From Clostridiaceae bacterium (GTDB lineage: Bacteria; Bacillota; Clostridia; Lachnospirales; Lachnospiraceae): a stretch of 47,421 bases of DNA. The DNA lies in contig CAJTGI010000020.1 in the NCBI GenBank assembly GCA_910575435.1, forward strand, positions 1-47,421, in the 5' to 3' direction. Positions 1 through 6,591 of this stretch are shown here, in pieces. A model generated the notes under the pieces. The model had not been told where the DNA came from and ran no database searches. It saw only the letters and a program-made list of their open reading frames with translations. Numbering within the stretch: the first letter of the stretch is position 1; the number at the start of each line of letters is the position of its first letter. The translations under genes and the position numbers were made by a program.

Positions 1-599
1 CCCCTGTTGAGCAGGCAGCGGATGATGTTCTTCTTCGTGCCTACGTCGATGACCGCTACTTTCTTTCCCGGCGCGCATTCCCGGGTGTCTAGGTCTCCCG
101 GCTTGTATGTGGCTTTCCCTTCGCAGGTTGCCCTCTGCACTGCGCCTGCCACCCGGTATTCTTTCAATCTGGGCAGCACTTCCTCTAGGTCGTACTGCCC
201 GTCGGTGGTGATCATGCCGTTCATGGTGCCCTTTTCCCGGAGGATTTTCGTGAGGGCCCTGGTGTCGATCCCGCTGATGCCCGGGATGCCGCTTTCTTCC
301 AGGAAGTGCTGCAGCGTTTCTTCCGAGCGGAAGTTGCTGGGCATGCGGGACAGCTCTCTTACGATGAGTCCGTCCGGCCATGCTTTGCGGGATTCCATGT
401 CCTTCCTGCATACCCCGTAGTTCCCGATGAGGGGGTAGGTCATGGCTACGGCCTGGCCCGCGTAGCTGGGGTCGGTGAGGACCTCCAGGTATCCCGTCAT
501 GGAGGTGTTGAATACGATTTCGCTGACGGCTTCCTTCCGGGAGCCGATGCTTTTTCCTTCGAATGCTGTTCCGTCTTCTAATATGAGGTATGCCTTCAT
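1..599 (-). CDS. carA: Carbamoyl-phosphate synthase small subunit, 5' part (cut by window edge)
   Basis: The reading frame starts at ATG 597-599 and runs off the left edge, giving about 199 residues. It begins MKAYLILEDGTAFEGKSIG and contains FNTSMTGYLEVLTDPSYAGQ and TYPLIGNYG, which are characteristic of the CarA N-terminal domain. The GATase class I domain with the catalytic Cys lies outside the window. CarA releases ammonia from glutamine and passes it to CarB to make carbamoyl phosphate for pyrimidines and arginine. The start lies 1 bp after the stop of a 38-codon ORF, so translation is probably coupled. A purine-rich GGAAAGGA lies in the end of that ORF. The promoter is at 740-768. pyrBI, which uses the product, lies about 34 kb away on the other strand. 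Identity is secure; only the length is unknown. Confidence 0.93.
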   Translation of the reverse strand, partial: MKAYLILEDGTAFEGKSIGSRKEAVSEIVFNTSMTGYLEVLTDPSYAGQAVAMTYPLIGNYGVCRKDMESRKAWPDGLIVRELSRMPSNFRSEETLQHFLEESGIPGISGIDTRALTKILREKGTMNGMITTDGQYDLEEVLPRLKEYRVAGAVQRATCEGKATYKPGDLDTRECAPGKKVAVIDVGTKKNIIRCLLNR

Positions 600-600
600 C

Positions 601-717
601 CTAAATGTCCCATTCCTTTCCGTTGAGTTCTATGATCATTCCGGCGGCTTCGGCCATCCCGTTCCCGCTGTCCATGCTCAGCTTCTGGATGTAGCGGTGC
701 GCCTCTTCCTCCGTCAT
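601..717 (-). CDS. 38-residue ORF resembling the C-terminal half of an ANTAR domain, coupled to carA
   Basis: The ORF reads MTEEEAHRYIQKLSMD followed by SGNGMAEAAGMIIELNGKEWDI and a TAG that ends 1 bp before the carA start. The pattern TEEEAHRYIQKLSMD plus a second helix ending AxxII matches the last two helices of ANTAR domains, which bind dual hairpins in nitrogen-regulated mRNAs. The first ANTAR helix is absent, because an in-frame TAA lies just upstream and the promoter -10 box is only about 23 bp away. It is therefore either a remnant of a full regulator or a real micro-protein. No good ribosome site precedes it; its ATG overlaps, as ATGA, the stop of a possible five-codon leader at 714-731. 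The resemblance is from family knowledge; a function is not shown. Confidence 0.55.
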   Translation of the reverse strand: MTEEEAHRYIQKLSMDSGNGMAEAAGMIIELNGKEWDI

Positions 718-731
718 CTGAGTTTACACAT
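714..731 (-). other. Possible five-codon leader ORF (MCKLR)
   Basis: ATG TGT AAA CTC AGA TGA lies on the minus strand. Its ATG falls 9 bp after the TATAAT box, near the expected transcript start, so the mRNA may be almost leaderless. Its stop overlaps the start of the 38-codon ORF (ATGA). It could serve as a coupling or attenuation leader, or be chance. Confidence 0.22.
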
Positions 732-739
732 TTCACTCC

Positions 740-768
740 ATTATACACATTTCCAGTTCCCGTGTCAA
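740..768 (-). promoter_or_regulatory. Consensus sigma-A promoter of the carA transcript
   Basis: On the minus strand TTGACA (763-768) and TATAAT (740-745) are both perfect and separated by exactly 17 bp. Transcription should start near 733, giving a very short leader before the micro-ORF and carA. No PyrR-type leader or terminator/antiterminator is visible between promoter and carA. Confidence 0.88.
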
Positions 769-976
769 AAGAATATCCTTTCCACCTCTTCTCTTTTTCA
801 AGATAATTTGCTCTGTTCCGACTTTGACATCTCAATCAGCCTATCCATCAGAAAGCGCAACATAAATATCGCAATTCCCATGCCGGTAAAATTTTCCTGT
901 CCCATGGTTTGGTTTCCTGTATATTTGTTCCAAAACATGGTTACACTTGTTTCAATAAAAAATCTGGAGGCAAAAA

Positions 977-1147
977 ATGAAACAATCAGAGAGCGACAAG
1001 CCAACGCATACCACTCCAAAAGGTGTATGGGAAAGCAGTACCACCTACAAAAAGGAACATAAAACTAAAAATGAGCATTTAAATGAAATTACCACGGATG
1101 CTCAGGGAAATGGCTATCCTATTTCCAGTTCCAAGCAGAATAAATAA
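977..1147 (+). CDS. Small hydrophilic protein of unknown function (56 aa)
   Basis: ATG 977 follows GGAGG (966-970) by 6 bp, a strong ribosome site, and the frame ends at TAA 1145-1147. The product is lysine-, threonine- and serine-rich (starts MKQSESDKPTHTTPKGVWES, ends ISSSKQNK), with no membrane segment, signal peptide or cysteine, so it is probably a small cytosolic or disordered protein. I do not recognise a family. It stands alone on the plus strand between divergent carA and convergent yvyF-like genes. No clear promoter is seen upstream. The good ribosome site and amino-acid-like composition argue for a real gene, but conservation cannot be tested here. Confidence 0.5.
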   Translation: MKQSESDKPTHTTPKGVWESSTTYKKEHKTKNEHLNEITTDAQGNGYPISSSKQNK

Positions 1148-1245
1148 TTGTTCTGCTTACATAAATGCAATCATTATTATCACTGAATGTCAGGGAGATC
1201 AAAAGCAAAATCCCAGTCTGAAGTAAACCGTGTGCCAAAATGCGC

Positions 1246-1273
1246 AAAAAGGGCGCCAGCCACGCTGGAGCCC
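1246..1273 (-). terminator. Intrinsic terminator after the yvyF-like gene
   Basis: On the minus strand GGGCTCCAGC, loop GTG, GCTGGCGCCC is followed directly by TTTTTG. The stem is about 10 bp with one mismatch and is GC-rich. It lies 22 bp beyond the stop at 1295. Confidence 0.85.
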
Positions 1274-1294
1274 TATGTATACCCTATGTTATCA

Positions 1295-1711
1295 TTATTT
1301 TTTATCTTGTCCAAGGAAACGCATCTTATCATCATCTTTTTTCTCCCAAGTTGTCACCACTTGGAGATTTTGCTTAGAATGGCATTCTGCGCAAATCATT
1401 CCGAAAGAGATAGGCTTTCCACAGGCTTTGCATGTAAGATTGGCTATCTTTTCTGTTTTCTCCTCCTTGTACTGAATCCGCCCTTCCTTAATCCAATTAT
1501 GCACCTTTCTCAGTGGAATATGAAAATGCTCTGCCACATCACCTTCCCTGACATTATTTTCTCTGATATATTCTTTTACGTCATGGAATAATTCAATTTC
1601 TATGCATTCGGGGCACAATTCTTTACTGTACAATTGGTTTAATATTCGACCACACCTAACACATTGTTTTTCATCCATCGCTTTAGAATCATCATTTGGA
1701 ATCAAATGCAT
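1295..1711 (-). CDS. YvyF-like zinc-ribbon and helix-turn-helix protein
   Basis: The likely start is ATG 1711 (MHLIPNDDSK), preceded by AAAGGTGAT, giving 138 aa; ATG 1720 and ATG 1678 are alternatives. The N-terminal part has a zinc ribbon, CVRCGRIL then CPEC. A winged-helix-like stretch follows (VREGDVAEHFHIPLRKVHNW, then IKEGRI). A second zinc knuckle, CKACGKPI and CAEC, lies near the C-terminus. The layout resembles the flagellar-operon protein YvyF/TIGR03826 of bacilli and clostridia, whose molecular role is poorly known. No flagellar gene is visible in the window. It follows the PilZ gene by 64 bp under the same promoter and ends at the terminator at 1246-1273, so the two form a two-gene operon. 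Confidence 0.66.
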   Translation of the reverse strand: MHLIPNDDSKAMDEKQCVRCGRILNQLYSKELCPECIEIELFHDVKEYIRENNVREGDVAEHFHIPLRKVHNWIKEGRIQYKEEKTEKIANLTCKACGKPISFGMICAECHSKQNLQVVTTWEKKDDDKMRFLGQDKK

Positions 1712-1775
1712 AACAAACATCACCTTTCTTTTATAAAATATATTTGCAAAAGCAGAAATTGTCTGCTCGCATATC

Positions 1776-2432
1776 CTAATGTGTATCGCCGCTGTTTTTT
1801 GCAATCCTCTGCCTCAGAGCAACAAATTTCTCCATAGAGTCGCTCACTTCTGGTAGCTGGCATCCATATACTACCGTATTTTCATCATTTTTCACTTTTC
1901 GGACAATCGTGCAGCCCAAATCAAAACTTTCCCCAGTCATCTCATCAAGAAATGTAACCTGTACATCTGTTCCCGTAGGAAAATTAACCTGCTTAGGACA
2001 AATCACCCCTAGCCCGTTGGCGCTGATGTCCTTGATGATCACTTCCTGGCTGCGCCGAGTCACGCCGGTTTCCAATGTTCCCTCCACGCCAAGGAATACA
2101 CGAAAGAAATTCCTGCGGTTCACCGGCTTGACATCATCTTCGCACTCAACGCTAAGTGCATATCTATATTTTTTAGACTTTGTTCTAATCTCTTTGAGCT
2201 TCACGTTGGCATACTCATACACCTTCGTCTTATTCGTAATTGTGATTGTATGTTCAATGCCAGAATGGGAGAAATGCACCGTCTTCCCATTCACATCCAC
2301 CGGAGCAAGGATAATGCGCCCCTGTTCTGGAAAAATCTTTAATATCACAGATGAAAATTCATATCTGCTCCGAGGCGTGCGAGAACAAAGCGTAATTTCT
2401 GTCCCCTGATCAAATTCATATAATCTCAACAC
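1776..2432 (-). CDS. PilZ-domain cyclic-di-GMP-binding protein (YcgR/YpfB type)
   Basis: This 218-residue protein starts at GTG 2432 (TTG 2429 is possible) behind AAGGTG. The N-terminal half is a YcgR-like beta barrel (roughly residues 1-100). The C-terminal PilZ domain has the two nucleotide-binding signatures: RRNFFR (RxxxR) near residue 107 and DISANGLG ([D/N]xSxxG) near residue 139. YcgR-type proteins bind c-di-GMP and act as motility brakes or effectors of surface behaviour. It is transcribed from a strong promoter at 2461-2489 together with the YvyF-like gene. No diguanylate cyclase or flagellar gene is present nearby, so the partner is unknown. The family call is firm; the output is inference. 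Confidence 0.88.
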   Translation of the reverse strand: MLRLYEFDQGTEITLCSRTPRSRYEFSSVILKIFPEQGRIILAPVDVNGKTVHFSHSGIEHTITITNKTKVYEYANVKLKEIRTKSKKYRYALSVECEDDVKPVNRRNFFRVFLGVEGTLETGVTRRSQEVIIKDISANGLGVICPKQVNFPTGTDVQVTFLDEMTGESFDLGCTIVRKVKNDENTVVYGCQLPEVSDSMEKFVALRQRIAKNSGDTH

Positions 2433-2447
2433 ATTTCACCTTCAATC

Positions 2448-2473
2448 TTTTTTCTATACTATTATAGAAAAAA
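2448..2473. repeat. Perfect 11-bp inverted repeat over the PilZ promoter -10 box
   Basis: TTTTTTCTATA (2448-2458), 4-bp spacer, TATAGAAAAAA (2463-2473). It covers the -10 box of the PilZ promoter and the likely start point. It could be an operator or a hairpin in the first bases of the transcript. Confidence 0.6.
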
Positions 2474-2489
2474 AGCAGGAAAATGTAAA
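2461..2489 (-). promoter_or_regulatory. Sigma-A promoter of the PilZ/yvyF-like operon
   Basis: TTTACA (2484-2489) and TATAAT (2461-2466) on the minus strand, spacer 17 bp. The -10 is perfect and the -35 has one mismatch. Confidence 0.8.
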
Positions 2490-2609
2490 GTAGAAATTGC
2501 ACGTGCAGCAATGCAGATTCTATCAGAAAGCAAATGTATCCCATGAGGAAGGCATGTCTGCGAGTAGCAGCGAGCAAAGGGGCTTTTTACTGTCTGGTAC
2601 CTTCCATTA

Positions 2610-2638
2610 TTGCCATGGCTAAAAGTCTGTGCTATGAT
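2610..2638 (+). promoter_or_regulatory. Probable promoter of the XerC-like gene
   Basis: TTGCCA (2610-2615), 17-bp spacer, TATGAT (2633-2638), with TGC directly before the -10 (extended -10). The leader to the start codon is about 100 bp. Confidence 0.55.
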
Positions 2639-2742
2639 AATGGTACTATAGGGCTGCCTGTGCCGAGAGCGTCGCAGACGGGGCCTGGAACTGACAGCCT
2701 GCAGCTCTTCATACAACACACGCTCTCAGAATGGAGACTGCT

Positions 2743-3822
2743 ATGGGAGCATCTAACCGCCAGACATACTATCAAAAAAAATCATCACACAATGTGACAA
2801 AGTTGCGCAATTTGCTGAAGGAATTTCCTCCCTTTGCCAAGGATTTCTTCCGGGGCATCGAGCAGGCATCCTCCGCAAATACCCGCATCAACTACGCTTA
2901 CGATATTCGAACGTTCTTCCGATTCCTCTTGGCCGCAAATCCATCCCTGGGCACGGATATCGCAAAAATCACATTGCAGGATTTGGATTCCCTGGAACCT
3001 GTGGATATAGAAGAATATCTGGAATATTTGAAATACTATACCTATCAGGGCAAAACATACTCTAATGATGAGCGGGGGATTCACCGGAAATTATCCGCAT
3101 TGCGAAAATTCTATCTCTACTATCAGAAAAGGGAGCGCATCTCCAACAATCCCACCACCGTGGTGGATATGCCCAAGCTCCACGACAGGGAAATTATCCG
3201 TCTGGATTCCGGCGAGGTGGCAGAACTCCTGAATCTGGTGGAACATGCCGGAGACCAGCTGACCGGACGGAAGAAGGCTTTCTATGAAAAGAATAAATTG
3301 CGGAATATAGCCATTTTCACCCTTTTCTTAGGTACGGGCATTCGAGTCTCCGAATGCGTCGGACTGGATATCGAGGATGTGGATTTCCGGGAAAACCGCA
3401 TAAGAATTATGCGTAAGGGTGGCAAGGAAGAATATGTTTACTTTGGCGAAGAAGTGCGGAAGGCACTGAAAGACTATATTGACATAGCCAGGGAGGGCAT
3501 CAGGCCCGTGGCCGGCCATGAGCACGCGCTATTCTATTCCATCCAGCGGCGCAGGATCAGCGTGCAGGCCATAGAAAATCTGGTGGGGGAATACGCCAGC
3601 CAAATCACCAGTTTCAAGCATATTACCCCCCATAAACTCCGCAGCACCTACGGTACGGCCCTCTATCGGGAAACGGGAGATATCTACCTTGTGGCGGAGG
3701 TTTTGGGGCACAATGATGTCAATACGACCAGGAAGCACTATGCCGCCCTGGAGGATGATAAAAAGCGCAATGCCGCCAAGGCGGTAACGCTGCGGGATGA
3801 CGGCAGACACGGACAGAATTGA
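2743..3822 (+). CDS. Tyrosine recombinase of the XerC/XerD family
   Basis: I chose ATG 2743 (MGASNRQTYY) because GGAG (2733-2736) lies 6 bp before it; ATG 2731 has no ribosome site. This gives 359 aa. An N-terminal SAM-like DNA-binding domain (about 30-130) is followed by the catalytic domain with all family residues visible: Arg in TGIRVSE, Lys in MRKGGKEE, HKLRST, His in EVLGHNDV and the Tyr nucleophile in KHYAAL. Xer enzymes resolve chromosome dimers at dif; related enzymes act in mobile elements. The gene is single, with no partner integrase, excisionase or att repeats beside it, so a housekeeping Xer role is more likely than phage integration. It is convergent with the rluD-like gene, 26 bp apart. 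Confidence 0.9.
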   Translation: MGASNRQTYYQKKSSHNVTKLRNLLKEFPPFAKDFFRGIEQASSANTRINYAYDIRTFFRFLLAANPSLGTDIAKITLQDLDSLEPVDIEEYLEYLKYYTYQGKTYSNDERGIHRKLSALRKFYLYYQKRERISNNPTTVVDMPKLHDREIIRLDSGEVAELLNLVEHAGDQLTGRKKAFYEKNKLRNIAIFTLFLGTGIRVSECVGLDIEDVDFRENRIRIMRKGGKEEYVYFGEEVRKALKDYIDIAREGIRPVAGHEHALFYSIQRRRISVQAIENLVGEYASQITSFKHITPHKLRSTYGTALYRETGDIYLVAEVLGHNDVNTTRKHYAALEDDKKRNAAKAVTLRDDGRHGQN

Positions 3823-3848
3823 TAACAGGCGGTAAGGGGCATATGGCT

Positions 3849-4781
3849 TTAGCTGGTTCCCCCTAGCCTTGCCAGCAATTTCTGGAAGTAATCTGGCAGG
3901 GGCGCATCAAATTCTATATATTTCTTTGTGCTGGGATGGATGAATCCCAGCGTCTTTGCATGGAGCGTCTGGCCCTGGAGATGGAAGGGGCACTTGCTTG
4001 GCCCATAGACGGCATCCCCTAGGATTGGGTTTCCCAGACTGGCCATATGCACGCGGATCTGATGCGTCCTTCCTGTTTCCAGATGGCAGGAGACGTAGGT
4101 ATACCTGTGGTTCAAATAATCTAGCACCCGGTAATGGGTTATGGCGGGTTTGCCGTTTTTCACATCCATAGCCATCTTTTTCCGATCCACCGGGTGCCGC
4201 CCCAAGGTACTTTTTATGGTGCCTTCCATCTCTTTCACATGGTTGTGGACAATGGCGTGGTACGTTCTCGTAATGCTATGCTCCTTTAGCTGCGCCGCGA
4301 TAAAGCGGTGGGAGTGGTCATTTTTGCACGCCACGATGGCTCCCGTAGTATCCTGGTCTATCCGGTGGACGATGCCAGGCCGCATCACGCCATTGATACC
4401 GGACAAAGAATCCCTGCAGTGGTATAGCAGCGCATTGACAATGGTGCCGGAATCATGTCCCGGCGCAGGGTGCACCACCATCTGTTTCGGCTTATTCAGC
4501 ACTATGATATCCTCATCCTCGTATAGGATGTCCAGCGGAATATCCTGAGGCAGGATTTCCAATTCCCTGGGAGGCGTTATGGTGATAGCCACTGCAGAAC
4601 CTGGCTTTAACTTATTCCCCGCCTTGGCTGCTCTTCCATCCACCAGCACTCCCCCGTCTTTGATCTGTCTCTGCAAATAAGAACGGGACACGTCTGGCAG
4701 CCTCCCGGAGAGAAACTGATCCAGACGCATCCCGGCATCCCCTTCCCCAACAAGAAATTCTGTACAACGATTCTCTGACAT
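3849..4781 (-). CDS. Pseudouridine synthase, RluA/RluD family
   Basis: This 310-residue protein has an N-terminal S4 RNA-binding domain (MRLDQFLSGRLPDVSRSYLQ, about 18-75) and an RluA-type catalytic domain. The catalytic motif reads HRIDQDTTG instead of the common HRLDKDTSG; the catalytic Asp that attacks uridine C1' is kept. ETGRTHQIRVH and GDAVYG are also typical. It converts specific uridines to pseudouridine, in RluD-like members in helix 69 of 23S rRNA. It is last in the lspA-rluD order usual in Firmicutes. Between it and lspA lie about 150 bp with a two-hairpin element. The substrate cannot be fixed from sequence, so RluD is a likely but not certain name. Confidence 0.9.
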   Translation of the reverse strand: MSENRCTEFLVGEGDAGMRLDQFLSGRLPDVSRSYLQRQIKDGGVLVDGRAAKAGNKLKPGSAVAITITPPRELEILPQDIPLDILYEDEDIIVLNKPKQMVVHPAPGHDSGTIVNALLYHCRDSLSGINGVMRPGIVHRIDQDTTGAIVACKNDHSHRFIAAQLKEHSITRTYHAIVHNHVKEMEGTIKSTLGRHPVDRKKMAMDVKNGKPAITHYRVLDYLNHRYTYVSCHLETGRTHQIRVHMASLGNPILGDAVYGPSKCPFHLQGQTLHAKTLGFIHPSTKKYIEFDAPLPDYFQKLLARLGGTS

Positions 4782-4854
4782 ACTCTACCTCATTTTTTCA
4801 CACTTCTCAAAGGTGTCAGCTTATTTCAATTTGCCGACACAAACAAAGGCGTCA

Positions 4855-4938
4855 GAAGAACGCTGTTTTTGCGTTCTTCCTGTGTGAGAAGGATTTCTTC
4901 GTCAGCGTTTAGGGCTGGTTTAGAAATCCTTCTCACAC
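4855..4938 (-). repeat. Two-hairpin element, copy 1 (3' of lspA)
   Basis: Hairpin one has GAAGAACGC (4855-4863), 7-base loop, GCGTTCTTC (4871-4879). Hairpin two has 17-bp perfect arms, GTGTGAGAAGGATTTCT (4882-4898) and AGAAATCCTTCTCACAC (4922-4938), around a 23-base loop. The outer arm covers the last bases and stop codon of lspA. Read in the direction of lspA the order is large hairpin then small hairpin. A second copy lies at 36833-36919, also 3' of a gene. The small hairpins of both copies match in 24 of 25 bases. Confidence 0.8.
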
Positions 4939-5433
4939 TTTCCACAGAAATGAAAAATCATCTTCCCGATAGAAAAACAGCACGAACAAGAACATCATTC
5001 CGCAGGAAACTGTCACATAGCAATCTGCCAAATTAAATATGGGAAAATCAATTAGGGAGAAATACAGAAAGTCCACCACATATCCCTGCGCAAAGCGATC
5101 CACCATATTTCCAATGGCCCCCGCCGCTACCATCACGCAGATGGCCCGCAGGGGAAGATAATGCCTCTCTGGAGGTATGCGGGAATAAATAAAGAGCAGC
5201 GCGATGAATATCAGCAGGGTAAAGACCAGCAGAAAGAGACGCTTGCCCTGTAAAATCCCAAAAGCGGCCCCCTGGTTTTCCAGATACCGCAGCTCAAAAA
5301 CCCCGGGAATCACAGGAATGGCTGATTGATTCTTTAAATTTGCCACTGCCCAGTATTTGCTCCCCTGGTCAAGTCCCAGCAGGAACAAGATTCCCAAGAT
5401 TCCAAAAAACATATTTTTTATCCGCTTCTGCAT
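4933..5433 (-). CDS. lspA: Lipoprotein signal peptidase (signal peptidase II)
   Basis: This 166-residue membrane protein has four hydrophobic segments (about 8-25, 65-85, 95-115, 135-160). The catalytic aspartates sit in GNMVDR and NLADCYV, and the conserved NQGAAFG loop is present. It cuts the signal peptide of prolipoproteins after diacylglyceryl transfer to Cys, in the cytoplasmic membrane. The start ATG 5433 is preceded by GGGAGAGAGAG. The gene lies between divIVA and the rluD-like gene in the usual Firmicute order. Its stop codon TGA falls inside the outer arm of the two-hairpin element. Confidence 0.95.
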   Translation of the reverse strand: MQKRIKNMFFGILGILFLLGLDQGSKYWAVANLKNQSAIPVIPGVFELRYLENQGAAFGILQGKRLFLLVFTLLIFIALLFIYSRIPPERHYLPLRAICVMVAAGAIGNMVDRFAQGYVVDFLYFSLIDFPIFNLADCYVTVSCGMMFLFVLFFYREDDFSFLWKV

Positions 5434-5521
5434 CTCTCTCTCCCATCATTTGATTGCGATTAAGGAAACATTCGCCCTGTGCCGATATACAGAGGCCACA
5501 TCCGCTTCATTCCCTTGCTGC

Positions 5522-6505
5522 TCAGGTATCAATAAATTCAAAGGGGGAATCTCCTCCCTGCTCTTCTCTGGCCCTTTCATCTTCCACTGAATTCTCCTCT
5601 TCGGCTTCCTGGCTTTCCTCCTGATGATCTTGGAACATTTCCCCATCCCTAATATCATCCTTGGGGCTTGTTGTCTCCACGTCATGGGAATCCATGGTTT
5701 CTTGCTCAGAAATGGCATCTCCTCCTGAAACATTCTCAATGTTGGAAGTCCCCTCTTCCATGTCTTCAGAATCCTCTGATTCATCCAGGGACTCCTCCTC
5801 CCCGGCAACTTCACGATACGCAGTGGCAATGCTCTCCTCCTGCGCCTGGTCGATTTCATGTTCCCCAGACCCAATTCTGGAAGTTCCCTTGGAAGAAATG
5901 CCGGAATTGATTGCCACTGTCTCCTCTGCCTCCATGGCCTCGTCCGCATTGGGGGCGTTCTCTCCCAGTATTTCATCCAGTTCCGGAGCAAAAATAGAGA
6001 AATGCTCGCTGTCAAGCATCTCAATCTGGGATTCGGCTAGTTTTTTGAACTGCAGGCGATAATTCTCGTAACTCTGCACCAATTTCCTCACATGGTTCCT
6101 AGTTTCCTCCAGTTCCTGCTTCGCCTTGGCCTTCTCCACCTCCGCATAGGCATTGGCTTCCGCCTCGAGCGCCTCCGCCCTGGCTTTTGCTTCCTTTACG
6201 AGCGCCTCCGCTTTTGCCTCTGCCTCGCTGGTCATGGCCTCCGCCTTGCTCTTGGCGGCTTCCTGCGTCTCCGAGGAAGTTTTTTCAGCCAGAACCAGAG
6301 CCTTCTGCAGGGTAGACTCCATTCCCTTATAATACTGGATTCCATCGCTTAAAGAGGATAGCTTATCTTTTAGTTCCCTGTTTTCCCGATAAACTTCCTC
6401 GTAGCTTTTGATAATCTCCTCCAGAAAGTCGTCCGTCTCCTTTTTGCTGTAGCCCCGCACGGCCGTCTTTAATGAGTGGTTCTGAATATCAATCGGTGTA
6501 AGCAT
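5522..6505 (-). CDS. divIVA: DivIVA cell-division / polar scaffold protein
   Basis: ATG 6505 is chosen because GGAGG lies 6 bp upstream and the product then begins MLTPIDIQNHSLKTAVRGYS, the DivIVA membrane-curvature-binding head; the longer frame is unlikely. The protein is 327 aa. A coiled coil follows, with an Ala/Glu/Lys stretch of repeated AEAKAEA type (about residues 60-150). The last 120 residues or so are very acidic and low in complexity, longer than in the Bacillus protein (about 164 aa). DivIVA marks negatively curved membrane at septa and poles. Here both DivIVA and MinE are encoded, so Min topology could follow either oscillation or polar anchoring. It lies in the ylm cluster. Confidence 0.93.
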   Translation of the reverse strand: MLTPIDIQNHSLKTAVRGYSKKETDDFLEEIIKSYEEVYRENRELKDKLSSLSDGIQYYKGMESTLQKALVLAEKTSSETQEAAKSKAEAMTSEAEAKAEALVKEAKARAEALEAEANAYAEVEKAKAKQELEETRNHVRKLVQSYENYRLQFKKLAESQIEMLDSEHFSIFAPELDEILGENAPNADEAMEAEETVAINSGISSKGTSRIGSGEHEIDQAQEESIATAYREVAGEEESLDESEDSEDMEEGTSNIENVSGGDAISEQETMDSHDVETTSPKDDIRDGEMFQDHQEESQEAEEENSVEDERAREEQGGDSPFEFIDT

Positions 6506-6591
6506 TTCCATCCTCCATTCTGCGCATGCCTGAAAACGCATATTTACGTTGCTGTTTGTAGCGGCTTGCCCCGCCTTGCAAAGCAACAATC

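Larger units (their letters stand above)
2433..2742. other. Divergent intergenic region between the PilZ gene and the recombinase gene
   Basis: It holds a minus-strand promoter (2461-2489), an 11-bp perfect inverted repeat over its -10 region (2448-2473) and a plus-strand promoter (2610-2638). The rest (about 2490-2609 and 2639-2730) shows no credible gene; the short frames there lack ribosome sites. Confidence 0.6.

Noticed and set aside
798-1019. Minus-strand frame of 73 codons upstream of carA
   Set aside because: No ribosome site, no family, and it overlaps the better-supported 56-codon plus-strand gene; it lies behind, not in front of, the carA promoter.
2743-3822. Integrase of a prophage or integrative element
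   Set aside because: No attachment-site repeats, excisionase, tRNA or phage genes are nearby; flanking genes are core functions.
4782-4938. CRISPR-like or riboswitch interpretation of the repeated hairpins
   Set aside because: There are only two separated copies in the window, no direct repeat-spacer array, and the elements lie 3' rather than 5' of genes.
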